NCBI GenBank assembly: GCA_014529385.2
Contig: CM043969.1
Span: 25,997,946 to 26,061,945, forward strand
Source of the DNA: Adiantum capillus-veneris
Taxonomy: Eukaryota > Streptophyta > Polypodiopsida > Polypodiales > Pteridaceae
Direction of reading: 5' to 3'
DNA: 64,000 nucleotides
Shown one piece after another: positions 11,080 to 19,561 of this stretch; within the stretch, counting starts at the first letter, position 1, and every line of letters begins with the position of its first letter. A program made the position numbers and the translations under genes. The notes below the pieces were generated by a model. The model was not told the DNA's origin. It searched no databases and saw nothing but the letters and a program-made list of their open reading frames with translations.

Positions 11080-14000
11080 CTAACAATTGTGACAACTTTT
11101 ACACCAATGTTGGACATCCACATGCAGACTTGGCCAAACATACCCCGCAAGCAAAATCTTCTTCACAGTTAATTCTTGGGCAAAATGACCACCACATGCT
11201 TCTTCATGCAAACCTTTTAGAATGGATGGAATTTCCTCGATAGTTGGTACTCTTCTGCACACTTGATCCTTCCCTCTTTGATAGAGGGAGCCTTCTAGGA
11301 AGAGATATGCGCTTGCCTTCTTCATGAGTCTCCTCTTCTGAGCCTTCGTGAAGTCTTGTGGAAACTCGCCCTCCAAAATGTAGCTAATAATGGGAGTCAA
11401 TGACTCCAATCCCTGGTATCTCGGTTGCTTGACAGTTGCTGCCACCATGATGACCTGCACTTCTTTCTCAACACATGTAACTACTTGCTGTGCAAGTAAA
11501 TCGGCATCTTCATTCTGTTTCCTAGGAATATGATATAGTTGCACTTCTTCAAATTGATTAAACAATCTACGAATGGCATGAACTTTTTTCCGTAAGCTTT
11601 CATTCTTGCATGCCCAAATGCCTAAAATCTGTTTAACAATGAGAAGTACATCTCCCTTTACCATGAGGCGTTGTATCCCTTGGCCAATGCACATCTTCAA
11701 ACCATGAATTAGTGTGTCGTATTCTGCTTCATTATTGCTAGCTGAACTTGGTAGATTGAACTTCTCTTTCATGACCACCTCTCCACTTGGGTTGAGCAAC
11801 ACTAGCCCTCCCCCTGCTTTTCCTCTGGCTCGACGAAAAGCTCCATCAAAGAACAAGGTAAAAGCATTAGGAATACTTTTTGGTGGTGGTAATGGTAGGG
11901 TCTTTACTTCAGGCACCTTAATGTCCTTTTCATGCACCCTATAAGTGAGAATCCCTGCCAATTGTGCACGCACACTATCTTCTACCTTGAAAGAGTATTG
12001 AAACTCTTGCAACTCCATAATCCACTTTGAGATCCTAGTACTAAGATTCATTTGAGATGACACCCAAGGGAACAAATTCTCTGTAGTGAGAATTACAAAA
12101 GTTTTTGGTAGCAGGTAGGATCTAAAATTTCTCACCGCAAACATGAGAGAAAGCATCATGAGTTCTGCTTCTGTGTAGTCTCTCTCCAAAGCATTCATGA
12201 CCCTACTAGCAAAGTAGATGGGTCGCATCCTTGTACTATGGGGATCTTGTTGTAGCAACACAGCACCAATTGTTTCCCTTCCAACACTAGAGCTAACAAA
12301 GAATGTGTACTCCCAACAAGGAGGCATGAGTGTTGGTAGCTCTAACAAAATGACTTTAATGTTACAAAAATACTCTTCAAGCTCATCAGACCATGCAAAT
12401 TCTACTTGTTGTGTCAACTTTTGCAAAGGATGAAGCAACTCCGAAGCTAAGTGAATAAAGTGTGACATATACTTCACCTTTTGAATGAATGAGATGACCT
12501 CCTTAAGACTCTTGGGTGATGGTAGCTCAATAAGAGCCTTTGCCTTTGAAGGATCCACTTCAATGCCTTTGTAAGAAACTTTATGACCAAGCAAGATTAC
12601 TTCATCCTCACCTATATGGCACTTGTCGGGGTTGAGTTGACCTCCCATGTCGTAGAGCTTCTTTAAACCTTCTTCTACCCTTTGTAGATGCAATGATTTT
12701 GAGCTATAAATACAGAAATCATCAATGAACACCCTAATTGACTTTCCAAAGAATGCTTGAAACACCATATTCATGAAACGTTGGAATGTTGCAGGAGCAT
12801 TTGTCAGGCCAAATGGCATGACTCTAAAAGCATAACAACCCCAAGGAGTGATAAAGGTTGTTTTCAATTGATCCTCCAATGCGATACCTATTTGAAAGTA
12901 ACCCGAGTATCCATCACACACAGTGTACTTCTCATGACCAGCTACTTCATTTAGTATCTCATCCTGAAATGGGAGGGGAAAGTGATCTCTTTTTGTTGCC
13001 TCATTAAATGGATGATAATCCACACACACCCTCCACTTGCCGTTTTTCTTAGGAGTGACAACAACGGGAGAGACCCACTCTGAATTCTCCACTGGATAAA
13101 TGAAACCTGCTGCTAGAAGCTTTCTTACCTCCTTGAGTAGAGCTTGCTCCTTAATGACTCCTAGCCTTCGTAGCTTTTGAGCCTTAGGTGTGGCCTCTGG
13201 CTTCAACTCAATCTTGTGTTGAACAACATCTACTCCACGCACATCGATGTAGTCTTTAGCAAAAAGCCTCGGAAATTTCCTTAGCACACATTTGAACTCC
13301 TCTCTTTCATCCTTTGTAAGTGTTGTAGAAAACATACCTTCTAACATTCCTTCATCTTCCACCTTTTGGATCTCTTGAGGACCTACCTCCTCCAAGCCTT
13401 GACAAGAGGTCTCTTGGTTGCTTGGCTTAAACCTTACCCCCATGACTTCGATGGAAGACTCCTCTTCAGTAATGCTGTCGCTACTTTCTTCTTCTGAAGT
13501 GCTATCGGTCCAACCTTCTTCCGTCTCACTTTGAGATGATTCTTCATGGATCTCCTCTTGGCGTTGCTCCTTCATGTCAAAGACAACCTTCTTATGATTG
13601 TCATTCCTGCAAATTAATTTCCCACTCTCCCAATCCTGCAAAGCTCGCATTTTCATTAGCCATGGTCTTCCTAGGATAAATGGGTAACCATTTCCCTTGG
13701 TAGACATGACATAGAAATCCACTGCCTTCTTAATGCCAAAGGCCTCCACAAAAACATTTTTACAAATGCCTACGCACCTAGCCTTGCTATTGTTTGCCAT
13801 TTTCACTTTGATTTCAGGTGTCTCATGGATGTGCATGCATAGTCTTTGCATGAGCCCTTCTGTCATGATGCAAATTTGTGCACCCCCATCCACTAGACCT
13901 TTCCTAACCAATCTTCCTTTTATGTAACAATCTAGCACAGGTGTAATATCCTCGTTCATTTCAGCATGTGCAATTTTTACAACAGGAAAACTATCTTTTA

Positions 14001-14664
14001 CCTTTCTCCTAGTGCTAACTGCCTTTGTTAAATCCCTCCTAACTTGTGGGCATAATGCAAGAAACTGAGGCCATGAGATATCTGGACCCTTATCTCGCAT
14101 GTCTTCCAACAGGTTGTATGGAGCCATACCATGTCCAAGAGGGAAGTCTTGGAGATTGATACGACGTCGAGTCCTCTTAGCTTCCTTGGTCTCCTTTGCC
14201 TTCTTGCCTTGTCCATGGTCACTCTGTGATGGGACACCCTCTTTCTCTTTACCTTTTCCTCGGCCACGCTTAATGCCATTTGCTTCCATGTCAACCTCAT
14301 TTGAGTTTGTCACCTCTACCACATGCACATTTGGATCTGGCAAAGGTGGAACTCCTTCTACCCCTTGTGGAGGTGGTCTTGGTCCATTTGGTCTTTGTAG
14401 AAGCCTTGGTTGTTGACCAGTTCCTTCACCTGCATTCATCACTGGGTAATTCAAGTTAGGTCTCCCTGGCTCCCCACAGGGCCAAGGACAATTATACATC
14501 CCATGTCCAGACTCTCCGCAATTCCAACATTGCAAGACTCTCCTAGGTCGTGGATCTCGCTCTTCAGACTTCTTTGCTTGTCCCTTTGGACCTACAGCTT
14601 GTGCAAGGTGAATTGACAGGCTGCTTAAAGATTCATTTAACTTCTCAATCACTTCAACCGTTAC
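11080..14664 (-). CDS. pol: E2 zinc knuckle, protease, RT, two RNase H regions, zinc module
   Basis: One open frame of about 1190 codons (numbering from 14652). Zinc knuckle C42-x2-C45-x4-H50-x4-C55. Protease active site Asp255 in DGG. RT catalytic Asp644-Asp645 in FIDD. The native RNase H has lost its first Asp (VSSSVG replaces the usual DAS) and looks like an inactive tether. A second RNase H has D936 (FDGA), E977 (NEAEY), D1001 (KGD) and D1051 (EDAD), and is probably the active one. An HHCC-like module with HEEACGGH and CKSCHNC ends the ORF at the TAG. There is no ATG near the ORF start; the frame is continuous with gag across a TAG at 14667-14665. Confidence 0.9.
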   Translation of the reverse strand, partial: VTVEVIEKLNESLSSLSIHLAQAVGPKGQAKKSEERDPRPRRVLQCWNCGESGHGMYNCPWPCGEPGRPNLNYPVMNAGEGTGQQPRLLQRPNGPRPPPQGVEGVPPLPDPNVHVVEVTNSNEVDMEANGIKRGRGKGKEKEGVPSQSDHGQGKKAKETKEAKRTRRRINLQDFPLGHGMAPYNLLEDMRDKGPDISWPQFLALCPQVRRDLTKAVSTRRKVKDSFPVVKIAHAEMNEDITPVLDCYIKGRLVRKGLVDGGAQICIMTEGLMQRLCMHIHETPEIKVKMANNSKARCVGICKNVFVEAFGIKKAVDFYVMSTKGNGYPFILGRPWLMKMRALQDWESGKLICRNDNHKKVVFDMKEQRQEEIHEESSQSETEEGWTDSTSEEESSDSITEEESSIEVMGVRFKPSNQETSCQGLEEVGPQEIQKVEDEGMLEGMFSTTLTKDEREEFKCVLRKFPRLFAKDYIDVRGVDVVQHKIELKPEATPKAQKLRRLGVIKEQALLKEVRKLLAAGFIYPVENSEWVSPVVVTPKKNGKWRVCVDYHPFNEATKRDHFPLPFQDEILNEVAGHEKYTVCDGYSGYFQIGIALEDQLKTTFITPWGCYAFRVMPFGLTNAPATFQRFMNMVFQAFFGKSIRVFIDDFCIYSSKSLHLQRVEEGLKKLYDMGGQLNPDKCHIGEDEVILLGHKVSYKGIEVDPSKAKALIELPSPKSLKEVISFIQKVKYMSHFIHLASELLHPLQKLTQQVEFAWSDELEEYFCNIKVILLELPTLMPPCWEYTFFVSSSVGRETIGAVLLQQDPHSTRMRPIYFASRVMNALERDYTEAELMMLSLMFAVRNFRSYLLPKTFVILTTENLFPWVSSQMNLSTRISKWIMELQEFQYSFKVEDSVRAQLAGILTYRVHEKDIKVPEVKTLPLPPPKSIPNAFTLFFDGAFRRARGKAGGGLVLLNPSGEVVMKEKFNLPSSASNNEAEYDTLIHGLKMCIGQGIQRLMVKGDVLLIVKQILGIWACKNESLRKKVHAIRRLFNQFEEVQLYHIPRKQNEDADLLAQQVVTCVEKEVQVIMVAATVKQPRYQGLESLTPIISYILEGEFPQDFTKAQKRRLMKKASAYLFLEGSLYQRGKDQVCRRVPTIEEIPSILKGLHEEACGGHFAQELTVKKILLAGYVWPSLHVDVQHWCKSCHNC

Positions 14665-14718
14665 CTAAGGAAGCTCCCTAGATGTTGATGCTTGTGACTT
14701 ACCTTTGGGTCTAAGACC

Positions 14719-15264
14719 TTATATTGGAACCTCTCCCCTTAAGCACTTGAGTTTCCTATACTTCTCAGCAGCCCTAGTTTCCGCTGCATCAAAAGTAGCA
14801 GGTGCACTCGTCTCAACTTTTACCTTAAGGTCAGGAAAGAGTCCGGCTATGAACCTCTCTTTCTTTAAAAATTCTGCACCATCACCAGGGTTAGCAACAT
14901 TTCGTATCCATAGAGCCCAAAGACGTAGAAACTCTTGCTTGTACAAGTAGTAGTCATCTAAGTCTTTTTGCTTATGAGAAACAATGTCTTGCCATAGTTT
15001 TTGAGTGTTTTGGGGATCAAAGAAGTATCTCTTAAAACGATTCAAAACTTCTGTGTAATTCCCCTTAACTTCCTCAGGCAAAGAGTCAAACCAAGTACTA
15101 GCATCTTTCCTAAGGACCACCTCAAACATTTCTACACGTTCTTGATCTGTTACTATCCTCTTGATACGGCAAGACATCTTGAAATTTGCTAAAAATAATT
15201 CTGCATCCTCTCCAGGCTCTCCAAAGAAAAGAGGATATCCAGACATTTGGCGTTGGCTCTCCAT
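14719..15264 (-). CDS. gag: Gag core of E2
   Basis: ATG at 15264, 181 residues, ending with TAA at 14721-14719. The domain is the same as E1 gag, with Trp-Phe-Asp-Ser-Leu-Pro and Phe-Lys-Arg-Tyr-Phe segments. After TAA the same frame runs 17 codons to a TAG (14667-14665) and then directly into the zinc knuckle. Gag and Pol are therefore one frame interrupted by two stops here and one before integrase. At the TAA site E1 has a sense codon (Glu), so this stop is not ancestral to both copies. Confidence 0.85.
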   Translation of the reverse strand: MESQRQMSGYPLFFGEPGEDAELFLANFKMSCRIKRIVTDQERVEMFEVVLRKDASTWFDSLPEEVKGNYTEVLNRFKRYFFDPQNTQKLWQDIVSHKQKDLDDYYLYKQEFLRLWALWIRNVANPGDGAEFLKKERFIAGLFPDLKVKVETSAPATFDAAETRAAEKYRKLKCLRGEVPI

Positions 15265-15313
15265 TATTATGAAAGATTACAACACGAGTTACAATAAGGG
15301 ATACAATAGAGAT

Positions 15314-15790
15314 TTAGAACCACTCGCCTGCAAATGAAGAAGTGAGAAAATACCACTCTAGGTTTTCTTCTTCAGCTATCCAAGCTTCAATAAGGTCTCG
15401 ATTTGTTTGATCAAAACAAAAAGGTAGACTATTGATGAGCTCTAAGAAGGGTTGAAATTCTTCAAAGCTAAGGCGATAAACAGAAATCTCTAGAACTTCA
15501 TTTTCTGGATCCAAAAGAGCAACCACGTCCCAAGTGATAAATTGCACTTGCTCTACAATTCCCAACGCACAAGCGGTTTGTATAAAAACTAGATCTTCAT
15601 GCTCGTCGAAGGCCGTGAGAAAGTAGCAATTGACTAGGAGCTCCTTTCCTTCGAGTTCCACACAGTCGGAGTGAGGCAACCTTCTCACAATTTCATAAAG
15701 AACATCCTCATCAAGTCCAATCAAGTTTGCAAGATTTAAAGACTCCACTTGTGCTACAAAATTCCTGGACAAAAACTCCTTAGGATTATG
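15314..15790 (-). CDS. Leader ORF D of E2 (about 155 aa, unknown, paralogue of ORF C)
   Basis: Open from about 15790 to a stop at 15314, with no methionine codon anywhere in frame. It aligns along its whole length with ORF C just upstream. Shared segments: RRLPH, an F-I-Q-x-x-C-A-L block, a Trp-centred block, YRLSFEEF/HRLTFGEF, then LINSLPF. It is acidic at the C-terminus. The start (LDEDVLYEIVRRLP) resembles the first half of an F-box, but the second half is not evident, so I do not assign that function. It lies between leader ORF B and gag and is absent from E1. Without an ATG it would need splicing, frameshifting or fusion to be expressed, or it may be decayed. Confidence 0.5.
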   Translation of the reverse strand, partial: HNPKEFLSRNFVAQVESLNLANLIGLDEDVLYEIVRRLPHSDCVELEGKELLVNCYFLTAFDEHEDLVFIQTACALGIVEQVQFITWDVVALLDPENEVLEISVYRLSFEEFQPFLELINSLPFCFDQTNRDLIEAWIAEEENLEWYFLTSSFAGEWF

Positions 15791-15818
15791 GTTAAATCAT
15801 TCAAAAGCATAAAGAGAT

Positions 15819-16286
15819 TTACAATGTCTCTATGAACAAAGTGTCATAGAAAGTAGAGAAGGATGAGAATTTATACAAATTTTCAATCTTCTCTATGCTC
15901 TCTTTATTAAGACAAGCTCTGAATAGCTCCCTATCTCCTTTGTTGAAAGCGAAAGGAAGACTATTAATAAGACGCAAATGAGGGAAAAATTCACCAAATG
16001 TGAGTCTATGAAGCATGAACTCTGGCCGCAAGTTTCCTGAAGAGTCTTCCTCAATGGTGAAATGCACTCGCCAAACGCCAAATTTCACTCTATTTACCAA
16101 TCTTAGGGCACACACTAGTTGGATGAATGCGCGGTCTTCCTTAGTGCCCAACAACAAGAGGAAAATGGAATCCACGCGTAGGACCTTTCGTCTTAACTTC
16201 ACCACCCTCTTGTTATGAGGGAGACGCCTTACTACTTGCTCCTGCAACTCAATTGGTAATAGAGCTAGATCTCTAAGGATTGAACT
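15819..16286 (-). CDS. Leader ORF C of E2 (about 155 aa, unknown, paralogue of ORF D)
   Basis: Open from about 16286 to a stop at 15819. The first usable start in frame is TTG at 16247; the only in-frame Met is internal. It is clearly homologous to ORF D (RRLPH, FIQ-x2-CAL, HRLTFGEF, LINSLPF) but more basic in the N-terminal half. The two frames are in different phases and separated by about 30 bp, so they arose by tandem duplication of one coding unit. I do not recognise the family. E1 has only 86 bp between ORF B and gag, so the whole 1-kb module is an E2-specific gain or an E1 loss. Confidence 0.5.
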   Translation of the reverse strand, partial: SSILRDLALLPIELQEQVVRRLPHNKRVVKLRRKVLRVDSIFLLLLGTKEDRAFIQLVCALRLVNRVKFGVWRVHFTIEEDSSGNLRPEFMLHRLTFGEFFPHLRLINSLPFAFNKGDRELFRACLNKESIEKIENLYKFSSFSTFYDTLFIETL

Positions 16287-16399
16287 TTCACTTCACACAC
16301 ATTCCCTGTTAGAACAAATGATCGTTTTTTTGTTTCTTGTAACAACTTGGATAAAGAAAAAACAAACATACACACTATTTTGCCGGGCTGCACTTCATT

Positions 16400-16618
16400 T
16401 TAAAATAAAATGAACACATGTACATCAAAAGAAGTGTGGTAGTTGATGAGAGGTAGAATGACAGTGTTTGGTGATGCAAGAATTTCTCCTACTCTTTGGG
16501 CACCAAACATTAACACCATTCGTTGTTGAAAATGGATCTTTCTACTAATTGCAACGTTTATTCTAATGTGTGGAGTAAAATGAAAGGGAAAAACCTCTAT
16601 TCCTGGGTCATTATCCAT
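16400..16618 (-). CDS. Leader ORF B of E2 (72 aa, unknown family)
   Basis: ATG-started, intact 72-residue ORF. Same family as ORF A just upstream: FQ, G-x-x-R-x-x-EI, AS/TS-x-N, LPLI-x-Y, then DVHVFILF. The E1 counterpart at 1328-1545 is frameshifted. It resembles the 80-residue ORF of E3 most clearly in K-x-H-x-Q, EVLAS/EILAS and LPL. The hydrophobic C-terminus could be a membrane anchor or a buried strand; this is inference. Confidence 0.58.
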   Translation of the reverse strand: MDNDPGIEVFPFHFTPHIRINVAISRKIHFQQRMVLMFGAQRVGEILASPNTVILPLINYHTSFDVHVFILF

Positions 16619-16639
16619 GGCCTATGCATGTCCTAATGC

Positions 16640-16852
16640 TTAAAATAACACAAAAATATAGACGTCCAAGCTAATATCGTACCTAATGAGAGGCAAAACA
16701 AAAGGATTTACCGAAGTGTTTATCTCGGCTAACCTAACAGGACCTAAAATCCTACGAATTACCCGTTGAAATTGCAACTTAGTACTAACAATTATGTGTA
16801 TCTTTTTCCTTGCAATGGGAATGAAAGGATCATACAAACTCTCGTGATTCAT
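16640..16852 (-). CDS. Leader ORF A of E2 (70 aa, unknown family)
   Basis: ATG-started, 70 residues, nearly identical to ORF A of E1 (1094-1306). It lies about 65 bp after the primer site. It is followed after 21 bp by paralogous ORF B. Differences between E1 and E2 copies are mostly conservative replacements, which suggests past selection on the protein. No known domain recognised. Confidence 0.6.
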   Translation of the reverse strand: MNHESLYDPFIPIARKKIHIIVSTKLQFQRVIRRILGPVRLAEINTSVNPFVLPLIRYDISLDVYIFVLF

Positions 16853-16915
16853 GCAAACTACTTGACTATGCTAAAAGTTGATCCTCCACAAAAACATACA
16901 CGAGTTATTTTCCTC

Positions 16916-16927
16916 CGTGGGGGCACC
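16916..16927 (-). other. Primer binding site of E2
   Basis: On the minus strand TGGTGCCCCCAC begins four bases after the LTR terminal CA. Equivalent to the site in E1 (1024) and E3 (35790). Confidence 0.7.
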
Positions 16928-17137
16928 AATTTGAAGCGGTCCGGGGCGGGCAACAAGAAGAGCAACCTCTAGACACCCTTCAAGGCTCCCGTGCTGCTCA
17001 ATGGGGCTGGGGCACAACACAACACAAACCAAAACAACAAACCCACAGCCAAATCCCAACTACACAAGGGGCACCCACAAACAAGCAAGGAATTTACACT
17101 AACCCTAACACCAATGGAACACTCTCACACACTAAAA

Positions 17138-17140
<3 letters not shown>

Positions 17141-17188
<48 letters not shown>
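17141..17188. repeat. (GA)n microsatellite in E2 LTR
   Basis: About 24 uninterrupted GA units downstream of the TATA site in the LTR. E1 has (TG)n in the same half of its LTR. Confidence 0.9.
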
Positions 17189-17191
<3 letters not shown>

Positions 17192-17848
17192 TGCTCGGGC
17201 TGCTTTGAAACGTATCGGCAATGATCAAGCAAACACAACTATATATTTAAGAAAGAGAGAGAAAGGGGGAGGGGGTGCTTGTTGCATTAATACCTTCTTA
17301 CAAATCTGTCATGACAAATCAAAGTGAGATTAGTATTTGTTCAACATAGCTTGCGTAAATTTCACCACAACACATCACAAAAAAAGCCACCCCAATCACT
17401 GTCTTAAAGCCAGGGGAGTCCTCTCCACCCTATCGCCCTCTTACAGTATGTGGGATTTATGGCTAGATTGATGACAACACCAGAGACAAGCTATCAAGAA
17501 CTTAACAAAAAACACCAAGACACTTACGCATCATTGTTGTCCATTACTTCACGTTGGAAGGGAGACAAAGTATCCAAGCTTAGTCCAAATCCACCCTCCT
17601 TGATTCAGCAAATGTTGGGCTTACACTAGTAGGAGAAATGATAGATTTCATACTCTCAATTGAATGATCACTCTCTCTCTTACAATGGCATAGAGTTCCC
17701 TTGCTAATCCCCTATTACAACACATGCACATGCATAAGACAATGAGCTTCCACTCAAGAGCTCCTTCTAGAGAGGTTGAGCTTGGCTTCTCAAGCTATAG
17801 CATAGTGCTCTTGCTTATGGCTCTCTCCTTTGTGCTAGCTACACCCTC

Positions 17849-17856
17849 CTTTTATA
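17849..17856 (-). promoter_or_regulatory. TATA box in E2 5' LTR
   Basis: TATAAAAG on the minus strand, about 1.7 kb from the LTR start, comparable to the depth of the E1 TATA box. Confidence 0.55.
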
Positions 17857-19561
17857 GCAATTTTGAAGGCTAGGGTTACTCCTCTAACCATGGTTGGGTT
17901 AGATTTTCAGCAATTTATCTAATTTCTTTTGCTTGGAATTATCAAGAAGTTGGTGGGGAAAGAGAGAGGAGAGAAATGGAGGTGATAGGACTTTTCATAG
18001 TGGGTTAGTGTTAGTAGAGTTAGTATTAATTTACAAATGGAATTGGATATTTACAAATGTAGGATACAAATAAGGAAGAAAAACTCTTAAGAGGTAAGAA
18101 AAGGTGGATTTCTTACAAGGTTGATGCTCCAAGTGTCTTGAGTAGGGCCAATTTTGACGCTTGTTGACGGTCCACTAGCTTTGACGGTACATTTTTTCTC
18201 CACTCTTGACCTTCCTTGAGAGACAAGGTAATTGAAGCTGAGTAATCAACCACCATGATGCTGTCTTTTAAGAGAAGAGGCTGAATTTTGTGGTTTTTTT
18301 GATAGATATGGGTAAATTGGAGGAGGAAAAATGAGACTAGGTGGTCAATTTTGGAATGGAATTGTGTGTGGGAGGTATGAGTTCACCATGGTTTCTCTTA
18401 TTCTTCAAGGTTGAGGAGAAGGTGAGTAGGGTGCAGAGAGGAGTGGTGAGAGAGGTGGGGATGATGAGTGGAGGAGTGTGTGTGAAAGAGGAAAATGATA
18501 AAGTGGAAGAGAGAGTGTGGCTGCATAACATGGGAAAACTGGGGTCCACTAATAAAATCATAGCTCACAGCTCGTAGCTCAAAAAAATATGAAAAAATAT
18601 GAGGCAAAAGTTCAACCCACGAGCTACAACTTTTGTTTGTATTACCTTTTCAAATTCGGAGAGCAAGTGAACTTTAAAAATTCAGCAAAAACGACCGTTT
18701 TTTTCCACTGCACAAGGTCCTTGTGGGGTCCTTCTTTGGATGATTCTTTTGAATACCTCCAAGAGTGAGCCCTCCATAGTGCATGTATGCATGCCACCTA
18801 CCCTTGACCTTATTTGGTAGGTCTATAATTGAAGATATTGTTGAGATCCTGATATAAGTGAATAGTACAACTAAGAAAATCAAATATTGAGGGGTCTAAA
18901 AAATATGTACATGTCAAATATAAATAATATATGTGGAAAAAATATAAAAGGGTCAAAAGAAATCTCTCTCATTATGAGGCTATCATAAAAAGATAAATAT
19001 TTTTGGTGTTCTAATTTTTTAGAAAAAAAACAAAATAGATGTAGGAAGGGAAAAATCACAATAGTGAAAAAATATACACATAAATAAAACTAGTTTTTTT
19101 GGATTTTTGTTGGGGTGGAGTTACACCAAATATAAGAGAAGCTTACATGAAAATATTTCTATATGGAATAAAGAGTATGAAAAATGGTAAGAAAAATTGT
19201 GGTAATGGTGAGGCAATGTACAGAGCATAAATAACACACACCTAGGTAGAAATATTTAAATAAATACCAAAATAATTATGAAAAAATCTTTTATTTAGGC
19301 CCTATATACAAAGAAATATTTACATACGCATGGGCCATAATATACTTATATTTTTTATATTTTTATTTTTTTGGCTCAACTAGCCCAATGACTAGCTAAT
19401 TGAGGGTTTTTTATTTCAGTAAGGAGATATGGGAAAAGTCCCCTAACTCACACGCACCTATATACAGTGAAATGGTAGGGATAGCCACAGTGTTTGGGTG
19501 ATTTTGGTAGGGTGAGGTAACTCACTGTGGCAATTACAAAGAGCCGAAAAACGGCTATCAG

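Larger units (their letters stand above)
9575..19560 (-). mobile_element. Ty3/gypsy LTR retrotransposon E2 (Tat-like), nearly intact frame, 3' LTR truncated
   Basis: Minus-strand element: 5' LTR 16932-19560, primer site, leader ORFs, gag-pol 15264-10024, polypurine tract, then 421 bp of 3' LTR (9575-9995). That 421-bp piece and its counterpart at 19140-19560 have equal length and, by eye, about three substitutions, so the insertion is recent. Gag-pol is closely related to E1. The frame is continuous over 1747 codons except for three stop codons. The 5' LTR abuts a decayed coding region at 19562, which is the insertion target. The other target flank is missing. Confidence 0.93.
16932..19560 (-). 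repeat. 5' LTR of E2 (complete, about 2.63 kb)
   Basis: On the minus strand it runs from TGATAGCCG (19560) to a CA end at 16932 next to the primer site. It contains TATAAAAG at 17856-17849 and a (GA)n run at 17141-17188. The first 421 bp match the truncated 3' LTR. The last 100 bp match the end of the E1 LTR; the middle parts of the E1 and E2 LTRs diverge strongly. Confidence 0.9.

Noticed and set aside
15719-15765. F-box call for leader ORF D
   Set aside because: Only the first half of the motif resembles an F-box; the second half and the usual Trp are absent, so I leave the function unassigned.
18337-18577. ORFs on both strands within the E2 LTR
   Set aside because: Short, low complexity, inside a non-coding LTR and not conserved in E1.
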